A model generated the notes under the pieces. The model made no database searches and had not been told where the DNA came from. It worked only from the letters and a program-made list of their open reading frames with translations. DNA of 64,000 nucleotides from a virus. The position numbers and the translations under genes are program-made. Position 1 is the first letter of the stretch. Every line of letters starts with the position of its first letter. This document shows positions 37,996-46,543 of this stretch, one piece after another. The stretch is from positions 16,208 through 80,207 of IMG/VR virus record IMGVR_UViG_3300042691_014285, one strand, 5' to 3'.

Positions 37996-38568
37996 ATGAG
38001 AAGAGATAAGAAGGTTTGGATTGGAATCCTTGCACTACTTGGGTTGGTTGCTCCTTTGAGTAATTCAGCCAATGCTTTAAATACCGAAAATAATCTAAGT
38101 AAAACAGAAGTTCTTGCTATGCCAACCGCCAAAGCGGTTTTTTTGCTTTCTAAGCCTAAAAGTCTGGTAGCAGTAAAAAAAGACTTAAACGTTCTGCACA
38201 AGTATCAAGATGCCATTAGTCTGACAGATCGTCAACTAAAGGAACTTCTTCATGCCGTTGGTTTCCGTGGAGAGGGCCTTGTAAAAGCTTGGGCGGTAGC
38301 TAAGAAAGAATCTAATGGTCGTCCAATGGCTTTTAATGGTAATGAAAAGACTGGGGACAATTCTTATGGTATATTCCAGATAAATATGATTGGAATGCTA
38401 AAGGATGGTCGCAAAGAAAAGTTTGGCATTAACTTTAACAGTGAATTGTTAAACCCTGTTATTAATGCACAGGTTGCCTATCATATGAGTAATGGTGGTA
38501 AAGATTGGTCTGCTTGGCATGGAATAACGCCAAAGACTAAGGTTTGGATGAAGAAGTTTCCTATTTAA
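37996..38568 (+). CDS. Secreted lysozyme/transglycosylase-like protein
   Basis: The protein has 190 residues. A signal peptide (basic MRRDKK, hydrophobic core, SANA cleavage near residue 27) suggests Sec export. Residues 97-140 have the lytic transglycosylase/goose-lysozyme layout with catalytic Glu E105 (VAKKESNGRP) and SYGIFQIN at 123-130. It probably cleaves peptidoglycan for lysis or superinfection control. It is the only plus-strand gene in the late block, with its own promoter, and it converges with the oxygenase operon, overlapping its last gene by four bases. An intrinsic-terminator-like hairpin lies inside codons 43-51. Confidence 0.82.
   Translation: MRRDKKVWIGILALLGLVAPLSNSANALNTENNLSKTEVLAMPTAKAVFLLSKPKSLVAVKKDLNVLHKYQDAISLTDRQLKELLHAVGFRGEGLVKAWAVAKKESNGRPMAFNGNEKTGDNSYGIFQINMIGMLKDGRKEKFGINFNSELLNPVINAQVAYHMSNGGKDWSAWHGITPKTKVWMKKFPI
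38124..38144 (+). terminator. Terminator-like hairpin inside the lysozyme gene
   Basis: AACCGC, loop CAAA, GCGGTT and five further T form a compact terminator on the coding strand about 130 bases into the gene. It could serve as an attenuator controlling lysis timing. The sequence shows the structure; function is inference. Confidence 0.45.
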
Positions 38569-39140
38569 AAAGGAAGATCTTTATTTAACGTTACTGGGTA
38601 TTCGTCATTACCCCTCATAAAGATAGTTGAAAAATATCTTGTAGTATCATTTAGGACTGGTAATGAGCCATGCAGTATTTCTCCTCCGTGAATAAGGGCA
38701 GATCCTGCTTTTGGTTTAATTGTTATTCCTAATTCTGGATAGTCAATCTCTCCACCAAGATAGTCATTATTATAGTAAATTACGATGCCGTATCCAAGAT
38801 AATACCCTTGTGGGGTTGTGTCATTATCACGATGCTGACCAATTGCTTCTTCCTCTTTAAATCTAGATATTTTTATTTCTTTTTCACAGTAATAATATGA
38901 TGGGAATATGTAATCAACTTTATCAAAAATAGCAGTCTTGCAAAATTCATTATTTTCACCAAGGAATAAGCTTTTGCCATACCAAAAATCATTCTCATCA
39001 CCAATATAGTTTTTGTCATGCCATTGATCTTCAGTTGCTTGATTAATAATAGCCAAAATTGACTCTAGCTCTAAAGAATCTAAAAAGTTTTCAATTTCAT
39101 AAACATCTTCAGCAAGTTTGTTAATTTTAAAATTATACAT
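38565..39140 (-). CDS. 2OG-Fe(II) oxygenase, P4H-like (copy 1)
   Basis: The 191-residue enzyme is the last gene of the oxygenase operon. Its metal and cosubstrate residues are H103-x-D105 (GQHRDND), distal H157 (ILHGSL) and R168 (TTRYF), with the strand YYNNDYLGGEIDYPELGI between. Members of this superfamily hydroxylate protein Pro/Lys, nucleic acids or small molecules with O2 and 2-oxoglutarate. An upstream TTG at 39152 is possible, but ATG at 39140, just behind the dehydrogenase stop, is preferred. Substrate unknown. Confidence 0.85.
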   Translation of the reverse strand: MYNFKINKLAEDVYEIENFLDSLELESILAIINQATEDQWHDKNYIGDENDFWYGKSLFLGENNEFCKTAIFDKVDYIFPSYYYCEKEIKISRFKEEEAIGQHRDNDTTPQGYYLGYGIVIYYNNDYLGGEIDYPELGITIKPKAGSALIHGGEILHGSLPVLNDTTRYFSTIFMRGNDEYPVTLNKDLPF

Positions 39141-39144
39141 AGGG

Positions 39145-39813
39145 CTAACCAAATTTACTACTATTAATATGATTTAGCTCAATATGATTAATGTTAACAT
39201 GGCTTGGTAGATCAGATACCCAGCGAATGCACTCTGCCATATCCTCAGCGGTAATAGCACTATCACGTCTTTCTTCTTGTGTATCAATTGTGCCTGGACA
39301 AATTTCAGTTATTTTAATACCATATTGAGGAAATTCTAGCCTCATTGTATCTACCAATGCCATCTGACCTCTTTTAGCATTAATGTAATTGCCTCCAGAA
39401 CGGTACGGAACCTTACCACCCAATGAGCTAACAAAAATAATGGTTGGGTTAGTGGACTTTTCCATTGCTGGTACAAATAACTGAGAAATATACATTGGCC
39501 CTGTTACATTAATATCATATGCAATTCTAAAGTTTGCTGGTGTTTCATTAATAATCATTGTTGGACTAGATCCACCACCTGCATTATTAACTAGCAAGTC
39601 TAAAGTGATGTCTTTATATTTTTCAGCAAATAGTTTTATTTGGTCAGAGTCTGTAACATCTATCTGATAAATTTCAACATTGTCTGAAACAAGGTCTAAC
39701 ATTTTAGAGATATTTCTTGATGCTGCGATTACCTTGTATCCACTTTTTTCAAGAAGCTTTACGGTTGCTCTTCCAACACCCTTGCTTGCTCCAGTAACTA
39801 TTGCTGTTTTCAA
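39145..39813 (-). CDS. Short-chain dehydrogenase/reductase
   Basis: The 222-residue protein has the Rossmann signature TGASKGVG (residues 7-14), NNAGG at 76-80 and the catalytic Ser (S129 or S130) with Y143-x3-K147 (NYINAKRG). The start codon is TTG, directly behind the stop of the preceding oxygenase, so it is read as part of the operon. It is an NAD(P)-dependent oxidoreductase; embedded among oxygenases it could oxidise a hydroxylated product, but the substrate is unknown. Confidence 0.88.
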   Translation of the reverse strand: MKTAIVTGASKGVGRATVKLLEKSGYKVIAASRNISKMLDLVSDNVEIYQIDVTDSDQIKLFAEKYKDITLDLLVNNAGGGSSPTMIINETPANFRIAYDINVTGPMYISQLFVPAMEKSTNPTIIFVSSLGGKVPYRSGGNYINAKRGQMALVDTMRLEFPQYGIKITEICPGTIDTQEERRDSAITAEDMAECIRWVSDLPSHVNINHIELNHINSSKFG

Positions 39814-40545
39814 TTACATGCTCTGACTAGAATTAAGGCTCATGTGGTTATGAATCCAGTGACCAGGAACCATAAACTTATACCCAGACTTAACTACGTG
39901 TGCTGTGTGAAAGTATGGAGCGTATGCTGGAAATATAACAACGCTATTTGCTTTAGGTTTTAAACCAAAATCAATAGATTTATCAGCAACTGCAACATCA
40001 TAGTCTAAGTCTACTGCTGGAGCACCTCTTACCCATCCATCAGAACTTGTCCATCCTCCATCATAATCTTTTAGCTGGAAAGAGATTTCTCCACCCTCAC
40101 AGTCATCATTGAGGTACATGACTAAAGAATATCTTAGGGTTTGGTCTCCATCTAATTGATCAAAGTGTGCCCCCATGCCCATTCCAGTATTATATTTTTT
40201 TATATTAAAGGTTGGAAAAAGCCTTGGCTCATCAAAATCCCCCAAAGAAGATGCGTAGTCTTTGCAAACATTGTACATCGTAGTCATAATAGCGTCATAT
40301 ATATATTTACTTTTTTCTGCTACTTCTCCACTAAGGTTGTTTATTGCGTTTACGTCAAATGTTTTTGTTTCTCCATAAATAAAAGTTTTGTCGTTAGAAG
40401 ATGTCCAAGGGTTCCAAACATTTACACCTAACTCACTGTATTGCTCAAGAGTATCTAGATCTTTCCAAACCTTTTTAAAGGTATCAAAATCTTCTATTGC
40501 ATCAGTATAGTAATAAGTTTTTGGATCTAGTTTTTCTACGTTCAC
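39814..40545 (-). CDS. 2OG-Fe(II) oxygenase, P4H-like (copy 2)
   Basis: The protein has 243 residues with GTG start and AAGGAG. H127-x-D129 (GAHFDQ), the conserved MYLNDDCEGGEISF strand, distal H213 (YFHTAH) and K223 (SGYKF) follow the prolyl 4-hydroxylase pattern, including the ten-residue His-Lys spacing of collagen hydroxylases. An insertion between the sheet and the distal His (about residues 158-195) is larger than in its paralogs. Substrate unknown. Confidence 0.88.
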   Translation of the reverse strand: MNVEKLDPKTYYYTDAIEDFDTFKKVWKDLDTLEQYSELGVNVWNPWTSSNDKTFIYGETKTFDVNAINNLSGEVAEKSKYIYDAIMTTMYNVCKDYASSLGDFDEPRLFPTFNIKKYNTGMGMGAHFDQLDGDQTLRYSLVMYLNDDCEGGEISFQLKDYDGGWTSSDGWVRGAPAVDLDYDVAVADKSIDFGLKPKANSVVIFPAYAPYFHTAHVVKSGYKFMVPGHWIHNHMSLNSSQSM

Positions 40546-40554
40546 CTGTTCTCC

Positions 40555-41214
40555 TTAGTATTTGTTGTTTTCATAGTGGTTTTTTTCTTTAATAAATCCT
40601 ACTATAACATATCTTATTGGTCCTTCTCCAACATGCTTTACTCCATGCTCGTGCTTATTGTCCCCTGGAAAAAACAACAAGTCTTTTGGCTTTGGTCTTA
40701 ATGATATTCCAAGATTTGGAAAGAACAGCTCTCCTTCTACATAGTCATCATTTATATATATAATTGTTGCATATTTTATTGATGGGTCTGTATGCTGATC
40801 TGTATGAGATTTTAGTTCAACTCCTTTTTGCATTCTTTGAATTGTTGCTAATCCACTTAACATTAATAAAGGATCTGAATCATCAACCATTGTTGATAAT
40901 CTTTTATAAAAAACTTGCTGCTCTTTATGATGCTTTATGTTTAAATTTTTATCTGCCCAGTTTTGTGTGATTTCAAATTTTCCTTCAGCAACAAGGTTGT
41001 CTACATCATCTCTTCCAAACTTTTCCATACAAAATCTAGCAAGATTTGTTGTATATTCTATTTCCCAGTCTGCTTGTGATGCATTATCTATGCATTTTAA
41101 AACAAAGTCTAGATCTTCATTTGTAAAAAAATCTTTAATCCAAAGAATTTCATCTGTAACTTCTTCAAATACAAAATTATTTTCTTTAAGTTTTTCTTTA
41201 AACTTTTCAAGCAT
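40555..41214 (-). CDS. 2OG-Fe(II) oxygenase, P4H-like (copy 3)
   Basis: The protein has 219 residues from MLEKFKEKLK. An ATG four codons earlier overlaps the upstream gene; GAGGTG sits six bases before the chosen ATG. Active-site residues are H137-x-D139 (KSHTDQHTD), H190 (KHEHGV) and R201 (PIRYVI). The strand IIYINDDYVEGELFFPNLGI is diagnostic. The N-terminal 100 residues are helical and divergent. Confidence 0.85.
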   Translation of the reverse strand: MLEKFKEKLKENNFVFEEVTDEILWIKDFFTNEDLDFVLKCIDNASQADWEIEYTTNLARFCMEKFGRDDVDNLVAEGKFEITQNWADKNLNIKHHKEQQVFYKRLSTMVDDSDPLLMLSGLATIQRMQKGVELKSHTDQHTDPSIKYATIIYINDDYVEGELFFPNLGISLRPKPKDLLFFPGDNKHEHGVKHVGEGPIRYVIVGFIKEKNHYENNKY

Positions 41215-41962
41215 TTGGCACCTCATTAGAGTTATACTTATTTCCGTCCTTGTCTAGCTTCCAGCCTTGCTTAAGCAATTCTTGCCATTCTGCTCTTTCA
41301 ATTTCTTGTTTTGCTCTAGTTTCTTTCATTTCTGCAGCCCAGGCATCTCTTAATTCTTGTGGGTATGCATCTTCTTCTCTGTCGTCCCAAAAAGAACCAA
41401 TTGTATATCTAACTCCCTTAGTAATAAGGCTTACCTCGTGCATGTTATTAAATCCACCATCAAAAGCAGCAAGCATTCCAACTTTAGGTTGTAGACTTAT
41501 CTCTTGATCTGGGAACTGTAACATTCCACCATCAAAGTCATCGTTCAAATATAAGAATGCTGCATATCTACTTCTTGTAAATGCACCAGAGTGTCCGTGT
41601 TCGTCTGTGTTGTCAGAGTGTTTTCTTGCATACGCTCCTGGCTCCCACTTTTGTGTGTGATAACCAATTTGAGAAATTATTTTTGGATCAAGGTCGTGAA
41701 CGCTTGCAACTGCATCAATAATTCCTTGTTTTATTTGTGAAAATATGTCACTTGGCAATCCTTCATTCTTTACATGCTCGTCGTCATCTTGTGGTAAAAC
41801 AGAAGAGTATGATTCATAAAAAGATATAGGCATCCAGGTAATCAATTCAAGTTCTGCATGCTTGTCTAAAACTTTTACAAGTTTAGCAGCAGTTTCTGAA
41901 TCAATAAAGTTTTCATAAACAACAATGTCTTTTGTTATTCTAGTTTTATTGGTTAAGTTCAT
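41207..41962 (-). CDS. 2OG-Fe(II) oxygenase, P4H-like (copy 4)
   Basis: The protein has 251 residues with H115-x-D117 (RKHSDN), FLYLNDDFDGGMLQFPDQ, H175 (NMHEVS) and R185 (GVRYTIGSFW), spaced ten residues as in P4H enzymes. The C-terminal 50 residues are charged helix (EMKETRAKQEIERAEW). The start overlaps the upstream stop by ATGA. It is closest in layout to prolyl hydroxylases that act on peptides. Confidence 0.88.
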   Translation of the reverse strand: MNLTNKTRITKDIVVYENFIDSETAAKLVKVLDKHAELELITWMPISFYESYSSVLPQDDDEHVKNEGLPSDIFSQIKQGIIDAVASVHDLDPKIISQIGYHTQKWEPGAYARKHSDNTDEHGHSGAFTRSRYAAFLYLNDDFDGGMLQFPDQEISLQPKVGMLAAFDGGFNNMHEVSLITKGVRYTIGSFWDDREEDAYPQELRDAWAAEMKETRAKQEIERAEWQELLKQGWKLDKDGNKYNSNEVPNA

Positions 41963-42831
41963 TTTATTCTCACAGCTCCCTCTATCTCATTTCTTTGTGG
42001 GTTGTCTATTCTAAACTGCTCGTTCAGCTTTGGTTGCATGCTAGACCAAACATCTTTTCCAAATTCTTTTTCTTTCTCATACCATTCATCTGTTCCTTTT
42101 TGATATTTTTGCCAATACATTCTTGCTAAAAATTTGTTTTTGTTATAAGACGGCATAACCCCATGTAAGTATGGTTTGTCATCCTCTGTTAAGTAATCTG
42201 GGTGTCCTGATGGAAAAACTAAAAGATCTCCAGCTTCTGGCTTGTACTTAACAAGTTTGTCTCCCATAGCAAAGTCAATTTCTCCACCTTCATAGTCATC
42301 ATTAAAATAAATTGTACATGTTATTATAAACTTATATCCTGGAGCAGATCCTTGCTCTCTCATATAGTCTGAATGATATCTCATTCCATGTTGTTCTTCT
42401 TCGTTGCTGATATGATACTTTCCTATTGTTCCACCTGTCCATCTCCAGGTTGGAATAAGATCGCCTGATTCGTCTATGGACAATGACTCTAAATCTACAT
42501 CAATGTTATATTTTTTAATATAGTCTTCTGTAACTAAATGAAAGTTTTTCATCATTTCTATACCAAATTGTTTTTGGTTTTCTTCAATTTCTGTTTTTGT
42601 TTCAATGCTTTCTAAACCTCCATCTTTATAATCCATAGAAAAAGAAGGTGTCATTGGATTTAAATATTCTCCAAAAATAGACCACTTTGTCCAAGGATTA
42701 AAAAGTCTATCTTCTGACTCTATTAAAGAATCTGTTAAAACCTTATAAGATTTTGAAATATCTTTAAACATGTTTTTATAAACAAGAATATGTGGATATA
42801 TCTCTACAGATTCAAGAGCTGGAGTAGTCAT
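41959..42831 (-). CDS. 2OG-Fe(II) oxygenase, P4H-like (copy 5)
   Basis: At 290 residues this is the longest of the set. H153-x-D155 (RYHSDY), TIYFNDDYEGGEIDF, H223 (YLHGVM) and R237 are the expected active-site residues. The His-Arg spacing (14) is wider than in the paralogs, so the cosubstrate contact may be K233 instead. It overlaps the downstream copy by four bases. Confidence 0.86.
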   Translation of the reverse strand: MTTPALESVEIYPHILVYKNMFKDISKSYKVLTDSLIESEDRLFNPWTKWSIFGEYLNPMTPSFSMDYKDGGLESIETKTEIEENQKQFGIEMMKNFHLVTEDYIKKYNIDVDLESLSIDESGDLIPTWRWTGGTIGKYHISNEEEQHGMRYHSDYMREQGSAPGYKFIITCTIYFNDDYEGGEIDFAMGDKLVKYKPEAGDLLVFPSGHPDYLTEDDKPYLHGVMPSYNKNKFLARMYWQKYQKGTDEWYEKEKEFGKDVWSSMQPKLNEQFRIDNPQRNEIEGAVRIK

Positions 42832-43506
42832 TTATGGTTTCCTGTCTCCAGTGTGCTCTGTAATTTCCCAGAAAAATGGGCATGTAAATCTTAATCCACT
42901 CTTTATCTCAGTCACTCCGTGAATATAGTTTTTGTCTCCTGGGAAGAAGTAAGCTGCACCTTTTTTTGGTTTAAACTGTACACCTTGTAGTGGGAAATAC
43001 AGTTCTCCTCCCTCATAGTCTTCATTTAAATAGAACAAACTAGATAAATCATAATTAGGAAAATCGTTTGGAAGTCCAGCGTCTGGGCCATCGTGAAGTT
43101 CTTTGTCTGCGTGAGGTTTTTGAAATTGTCCTGGAAGCCACTTTACTATAGTGGTACCTGTAGGGATAACCTTTACTTTGTAAAACTCTTCTACTATTGG
43201 TTGTAGTCTTTGAAATAGTCCAGCAATGACTGGGGAAATGTTTGGATCGTTTTTATCTAGGCTTGGTTGAGTTGCTACTCTATCTTTCCAATAATCAGAA
43301 TCATAAACAACCGTTCCATTTTCATTAACATGACTTTGTGTTACATCCCAAATTGTCAAAGATTTTGCAGATTTTTCTAAAAACTCTATTTCTTCTTGAG
43401 TCATAAAGTTTTCTAGCTCAACGATCATGTCTTTGCTATCACCAAACCAGCCAGATGGTGTGAGTGAAGCCTTTCTAACTACAACAGAAGCATCCATTTT
43501 ATCCAT
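42832..43506 (-). CDS. 2OG-Fe(II) oxygenase, P4H-like (copy 6)
   Basis: The protein has 224 residues with H132-x-D134 (KPHADK), LFYLNEDYEGGELYFPLQG, H196 (YIHGVT) and R206 (SGLRFT), a ten-residue spacing. Its mRNA can start at an internal leaderless promoter six bases before the ATG, so this copy and those after it may be transcribed separately from the first part of the operon. Confidence 0.88.
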   Translation of the reverse strand: MDKMDASVVVRKASLTPSGWFGDSKDMIVELENFMTQEEIEFLEKSAKSLTIWDVTQSHVNENGTVVYDSDYWKDRVATQPSLDKNDPNISPVIAGLFQRLQPIVEEFYKVKVIPTGTTIVKWLPGQFQKPHADKELHDGPDAGLPNDFPNYDLSSLFYLNEDYEGGELYFPLQGVQFKPKKGAAYFFPGDKNYIHGVTEIKSGLRFTCPFFWEITEHTGDRKP

Positions 43507-43508
43507 AA

Positions 43509-44237
43509 TTAGATTATACCATTTCCCTTGTTTGATGTATTATCAGTAACAGAAAGACGTAAAACCTTAGTTTCGTGAGAACCCGTACTTTCACCTTTTT
43601 CATTTACTGCATCTCTATACCAGTCAGTCCATTGTCCAGACTTGTTGATTTCTTGTGCAGCTTCACCATACGACTGATGAGCCATCTGCCTTTTTCTATC
43701 TACATCTGAATAATCAATTATTTGAATTGATGTATTGTCCATTGCCGTCAAAGAAATTGGAATTATTGTAGCAATTGGGGTTCCTGCTTTTATAGTAATT
43801 TCCTTGTTTGCAGATCTTGCTTTAATTGCTAATGGAAAACCAGTATCAAGCCAAGATGTAGATATTAAAGATGACATTGTTTCAAAATCATCATTAAAGT
43901 AATTAACTGGATTAATTGTAAGCATGCTAACGTTTTGCTCAGATCTAAAAGTTAGGCCAGTATGTAGGCTAACTGTAGACTGCCCTCTTCCAGTATATGT
44001 AAAGTCTGAACCTTCTAGTATAGTTACATTCTCTGAACTTGTATCATTTATACCGTTCCAAATAAACTTAATGTCTTCAGTACATGAAAGACTCCAGCCA
44101 ACCATATTCGCTTGTGTAACTGGAAAACATCTATAGGCATGCTTTTCTGGAGTTACATCCATCCAATCTCTTTTAATTGACATTGGAGAAAGTATGATTT
44201 TTGAATCTGGAAATCTTTCAGCTGATATATTAAGCAT
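43509..44237 (-). CDS. DUF6065-family protein
   Basis: The protein has 242 residues. The N-terminus SIKRDWMDVTPEKHAYRC followed by GWSLSC and IKFIWNG is the DUF6065 signature, a family known from bacteria and viruses, with no established function. TIKAGTPIATIIPISLT near residue 150 is shared in pattern with the second such protein of this operon. It is coupled by TAATG to oxygenase copy 7. I infer a role together with the oxygenases, perhaps binding their substrate or product. Confidence 0.75.
   Translation of the reverse strand: MLNISAERFPDSKIILSPMSIKRDWMDVTPEKHAYRCFPVTQANMVGWSLSCTEDIKFIWNGINDTSSENVTILEGSDFTYTGRGQSTVSLHTGLTFRSEQNVSMLTINPVNYFNDDFETMSSLISTSWLDTGFPLAIKARSANKEITIKAGTPIATIIPISLTAMDNTSIQIIDYSDVDRKRQMAHQSYGEAAQEINKSGQWTDWYRDAVNEKGESTGSHETKVLRLSVTDNTSNKGNGII
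43513..43521 (-). promoter_or_regulatory. Internal leaderless promoter of oxygenase operon
   Basis: TGGTATAAT ends six bases before the ATG of oxygenase copy 6. It divides the operon into two transcription parts. Confidence 0.7.
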
Positions 44238-44893
44238 TAGTCTTTGTCTACCATATACATTTCGTTAGTGTGAAACTTTTTGTTATAATCAAGCATTGTT
44301 ACAATAGAATACTTTGTTCCTGAAATAACTGGCATTGCACGATGAGGATACATGAAGTTTGATGGAAAAATAAATAAATCTCCTGCATCTGCCTTAATGT
44401 CTAGGTTCTGGAGTCTAAAGAAAAGTGAACCGCCTTCATAGTCATCATTTGGGTATGCAACAAGTGACACTGTGCAGTTATAAGAAAAACCATGATCATG
44501 GTGTTCTTGAAAGTGTTGTCCTGGTCCATATTTAATAAAATTAAAAGCTTCCCAATACTTTAAATCCATTATGTTGTAGTCTTTTCTGTAATCATCAACA
44601 CATGGAGACTTAACATCATATAGATCTTGCCAAAGCTCTTGTAGTTTTATTGAGTCTGGTGTTTTGTTTTGTTCAATATCAGTTTTCTTATACTTAAAAT
44701 CTACACAGTCTCTGTAGTCTGGAATTAGCTGCTGGTATCCAACATATGCTGGTTGCCAAGTAAATTGTTCTTTTGAACCTAGTGGCTTTACAACAGATTC
44801 AATTCTGTTTATCACATCAATATCTTTATTAATGACACCTTTATAGCATACAATACCATTACCATAGTTAACCTTTTCTGTCCAAGTTTGCAT
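44237..44893 (-). CDS. 2OG-Fe(II) oxygenase, P4H-like (copy 7)
   Basis: The protein has 218 residues with H131-x-D133 (QEHHDHGF), SLVAYPNDDYEGGSLFF, H184 (YPHRAM) and K194 (SGTKYSIV). The H-D-H-K set with ten residues between the last two matches collagen prolyl 4-hydroxylase. It is a close paralog of copy 8, sharing DFKYKKTD/DFRYKQEN and FNFIKYGPGQHF/FNFVKYEGQGKHF. Ribosome site GGGAG. Confidence 0.88.
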   Translation of the reverse strand: MQTWTEKVNYGNGIVCYKGVINKDIDVINRIESVVKPLGSKEQFTWQPAYVGYQQLIPDYRDCVDFKYKKTDIEQNKTPDSIKLQELWQDLYDVKSPCVDDYRKDYNIMDLKYWEAFNFIKYGPGQHFQEHHDHGFSYNCTVSLVAYPNDDYEGGSLFFRLQNLDIKADAGDLFIFPSNFMYPHRAMPVISGTKYSIVTMLDYNKKFHTNEMYMVDKD

Positions 44894-44901
44894 TTTTCTC
44901 C

Positions 44902-45678
44902 CTATTTATATTCTCTTCTAGACCAAACTTTATTTTTATAAATACCGCCGTCTGGTTGGCGATAAAAATTTGCATTGGCTATCATTTTAGCATATATCTT
45001 TTCTTGATTTTGAAACTCTATCTCATGGCTCCAGTTTTCTCTTTTAAATGGTAAAATTTGGACATATGGAGTCCCTGCTGGTATTGTTCCTTCCCAGCCT
45101 TCTGCAATAAAAAATGGAAAGGTACCAAGCAGGTGAACACTGTCATTATCAACAACACCAGTTGTATTAATAAATGGAAGATCAAATCTATTCATAGGTG
45201 TCATAAATAATGCACTATATCCTTCTGGAAGTTCAAATCCCCAATCTGGATACCAGGCAAAATGATCTTTGTAAAATCCTTTTGGGTGCTCAAACTGTGG
45301 CATAGCAAGTCTTTTTCCACAAAAATCTTGATGTCTTTTATCTTCTATCTTAACATCTATTGATCCTGTCTCAGTTTTAAAAAAAGTAAGGTCACAAGGA
45401 GTTCTTAATACATATCCTGTTGAAAACCCATCCATAATTGCTGGACAAGCTTTCCATGTAGGTATTTTTCCATAGTCATCTGTAGTTCCTTCTTTTGGAA
45501 AAGGACAAACTTCTTTTGGTGCTTTGTAGTATTCACCAGTTGGCATTTTTGCAAATCTGTCGGCATCTTTATACCATTGTGGTATTTCAGACTGTGTTGT
45601 TTTAGGCACTGATTTACTATCCTTGTTTAACCAAGGCCTAAAAGATCTAAAGATTACTAAATTATCTTTTAGACTCAT
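44902..45678 (-). CDS. DUF6065-like protein, divergent
   Basis: The protein has 258 residues. WKACPAIMDGFSTGYVLRTP followed by DLTFFK and GTIPAGTPYVQILPFKREN resemble the core layout of the DUF6065 neighbour. It has several conserved Cys and Trp residues and FAWYPDWGFELPEGYSALFM. It lies between oxygenase copies 7 and 8 and overlaps copy 8, so tight co-expression is likely. Function unknown; similar proteins occur near oxygenases in aquatic phages as far as I recall. Confidence 0.65.
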   Translation of the reverse strand: MSLKDNLVIFRSFRPWLNKDSKSVPKTTQSEIPQWYKDADRFAKMPTGEYYKAPKEVCPFPKEGTTDDYGKIPTWKACPAIMDGFSTGYVLRTPCDLTFFKTETGSIDVKIEDKRHQDFCGKRLAMPQFEHPKGFYKDHFAWYPDWGFELPEGYSALFMTPMNRFDLPFINTTGVVDNDSVHLLGTFPFFIAEGWEGTIPAGTPYVQILPFKRENWSHEIEFQNQEKIYAKMIANANFYRQPDGGIYKNKVWSRREYK

Positions 45679-46390
45679 GATGATGCCCTAATAAATTAAT
45701 ATCTGTCATAATTACAACACAATATTTTGTTCCAGATATCATTGGAAGAGATGCATGTTCATATATATAGTTTGATGGGAAAATTGCTATGTCTCCAACT
45801 TTTGGTGTTAGTGTGTATCCATCTAATCTTGGAAATTTAATTTCTCCACCTTCGTAGTCGTCATTTATATATATAACTGCAGAAACTGTAGTATTGTATG
45901 CTGGTCCATGGTCGGCATGAATATTAAAGTGCTTACCCTGTCCCTCATACTTTACAAAATTAAAAGCTTCATAGTATATAACATTTATTCCCCAATATTT
46001 TGCATAGTCATCTATGCATAGTTTTAATTTTTGATAAATCTCTTCGTGTAAATCAATTAGTTCACCATTAAACTCATCTCGTGGACCAAGATTTTCTTGC
46101 TTATATCTAAAATCTACAGCATCTCTTGCTTTTTTTATTGGTGTAGTAGCATTGGTTACTTGTGCTTCTGACCACTTATACTTTCTACCATTAGACAAAT
46201 TGGACTCAAGAATATTGATGTATCTTTTAGAGTCCTCCAAAGAAAACGTATTTCTGTATATATTTAATCCAAGTCCTGGATTTTCTATTACAATATTTTT
46301 TTCAGATATATCTCTATTAACCCTATTTGATACAGTCTCAGATCTATCTTTAGTAAACCATGGGTTTTCATTTTCATCATAAGTGTTCAT
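45662..46390 (-). CDS. 2OG-Fe(II) oxygenase, P4H-like (copy 8, operon leader)
   Basis: The protein has 242 residues with H158-x-D160 (NIHADHG), AVIYINDDYEGGEIKFPRLD, H212 (YEHASL) and K222 (SGTKYCVV), again with the collagen-P4H-like Lys. It is first in the operon, behind a strong promoter and an AAGGGG ribosome site. Duplication of this gene and copy 7 around the DUF6065-like gene suggests growth of the cluster by tandem duplication. Confidence 0.9.
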   Translation of the reverse strand: MNTYDENENPWFTKDRSETVSNRVNRDISEKNIVIENPGLGLNIYRNTFSLEDSKRYINILESNLSNGRKYKWSEAQVTNATTPIKKARDAVDFRYKQENLGPRDEFNGELIDLHEEIYQKLKLCIDDYAKYWGINVIYYEAFNFVKYEGQGKHFNIHADHGPAYNTTVSAVIYINDDYEGGEIKFPRLDGYTLTPKVGDIAIFPSNYIYEHASLPMISGTKYCVVIMTDINLLGHHHESKR

Positions 46391-46409
46391 CTTTATCCCC
46401 TTTTTATTT

Positions 46410-46438
46410 ATTATACACTACCTTTATCTTTTTGTAAA
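46410..46438 (-). promoter_or_regulatory. Main promoter of oxygenase operon (TTTACA-17-TATAAT)
   Basis: TTTACA at 46438-46433 and TATAAT at 46415-46410 are separated by 17 bases on the minus strand, and the first ATG follows after 19 bases. This is a near-consensus promoter, so the eleven-gene operon is likely well expressed. Confidence 0.8.
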
Positions 46439-46489
46439 CAAAAACAACCCTTGTTGCAAGTATTTTGCAAGACATGAATGATAGCACTC

Positions 46490-46520
46490 ATAAAACACAA
46501 AAGGCCAAACAATGTTGGCC
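46490..46520 (-). terminator. Rho-independent terminator after FFP-repeat gene
   Basis: On the minus strand GGCCAA, a six-base loop and TTGGCC are followed by TTTTGTGTTTT. It separates the FFP-repeat gene from the oxygenase operon. Confidence 0.75.
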
Positions 46521-46543
46521 AATTGTATTACTTCTTTTTTATT

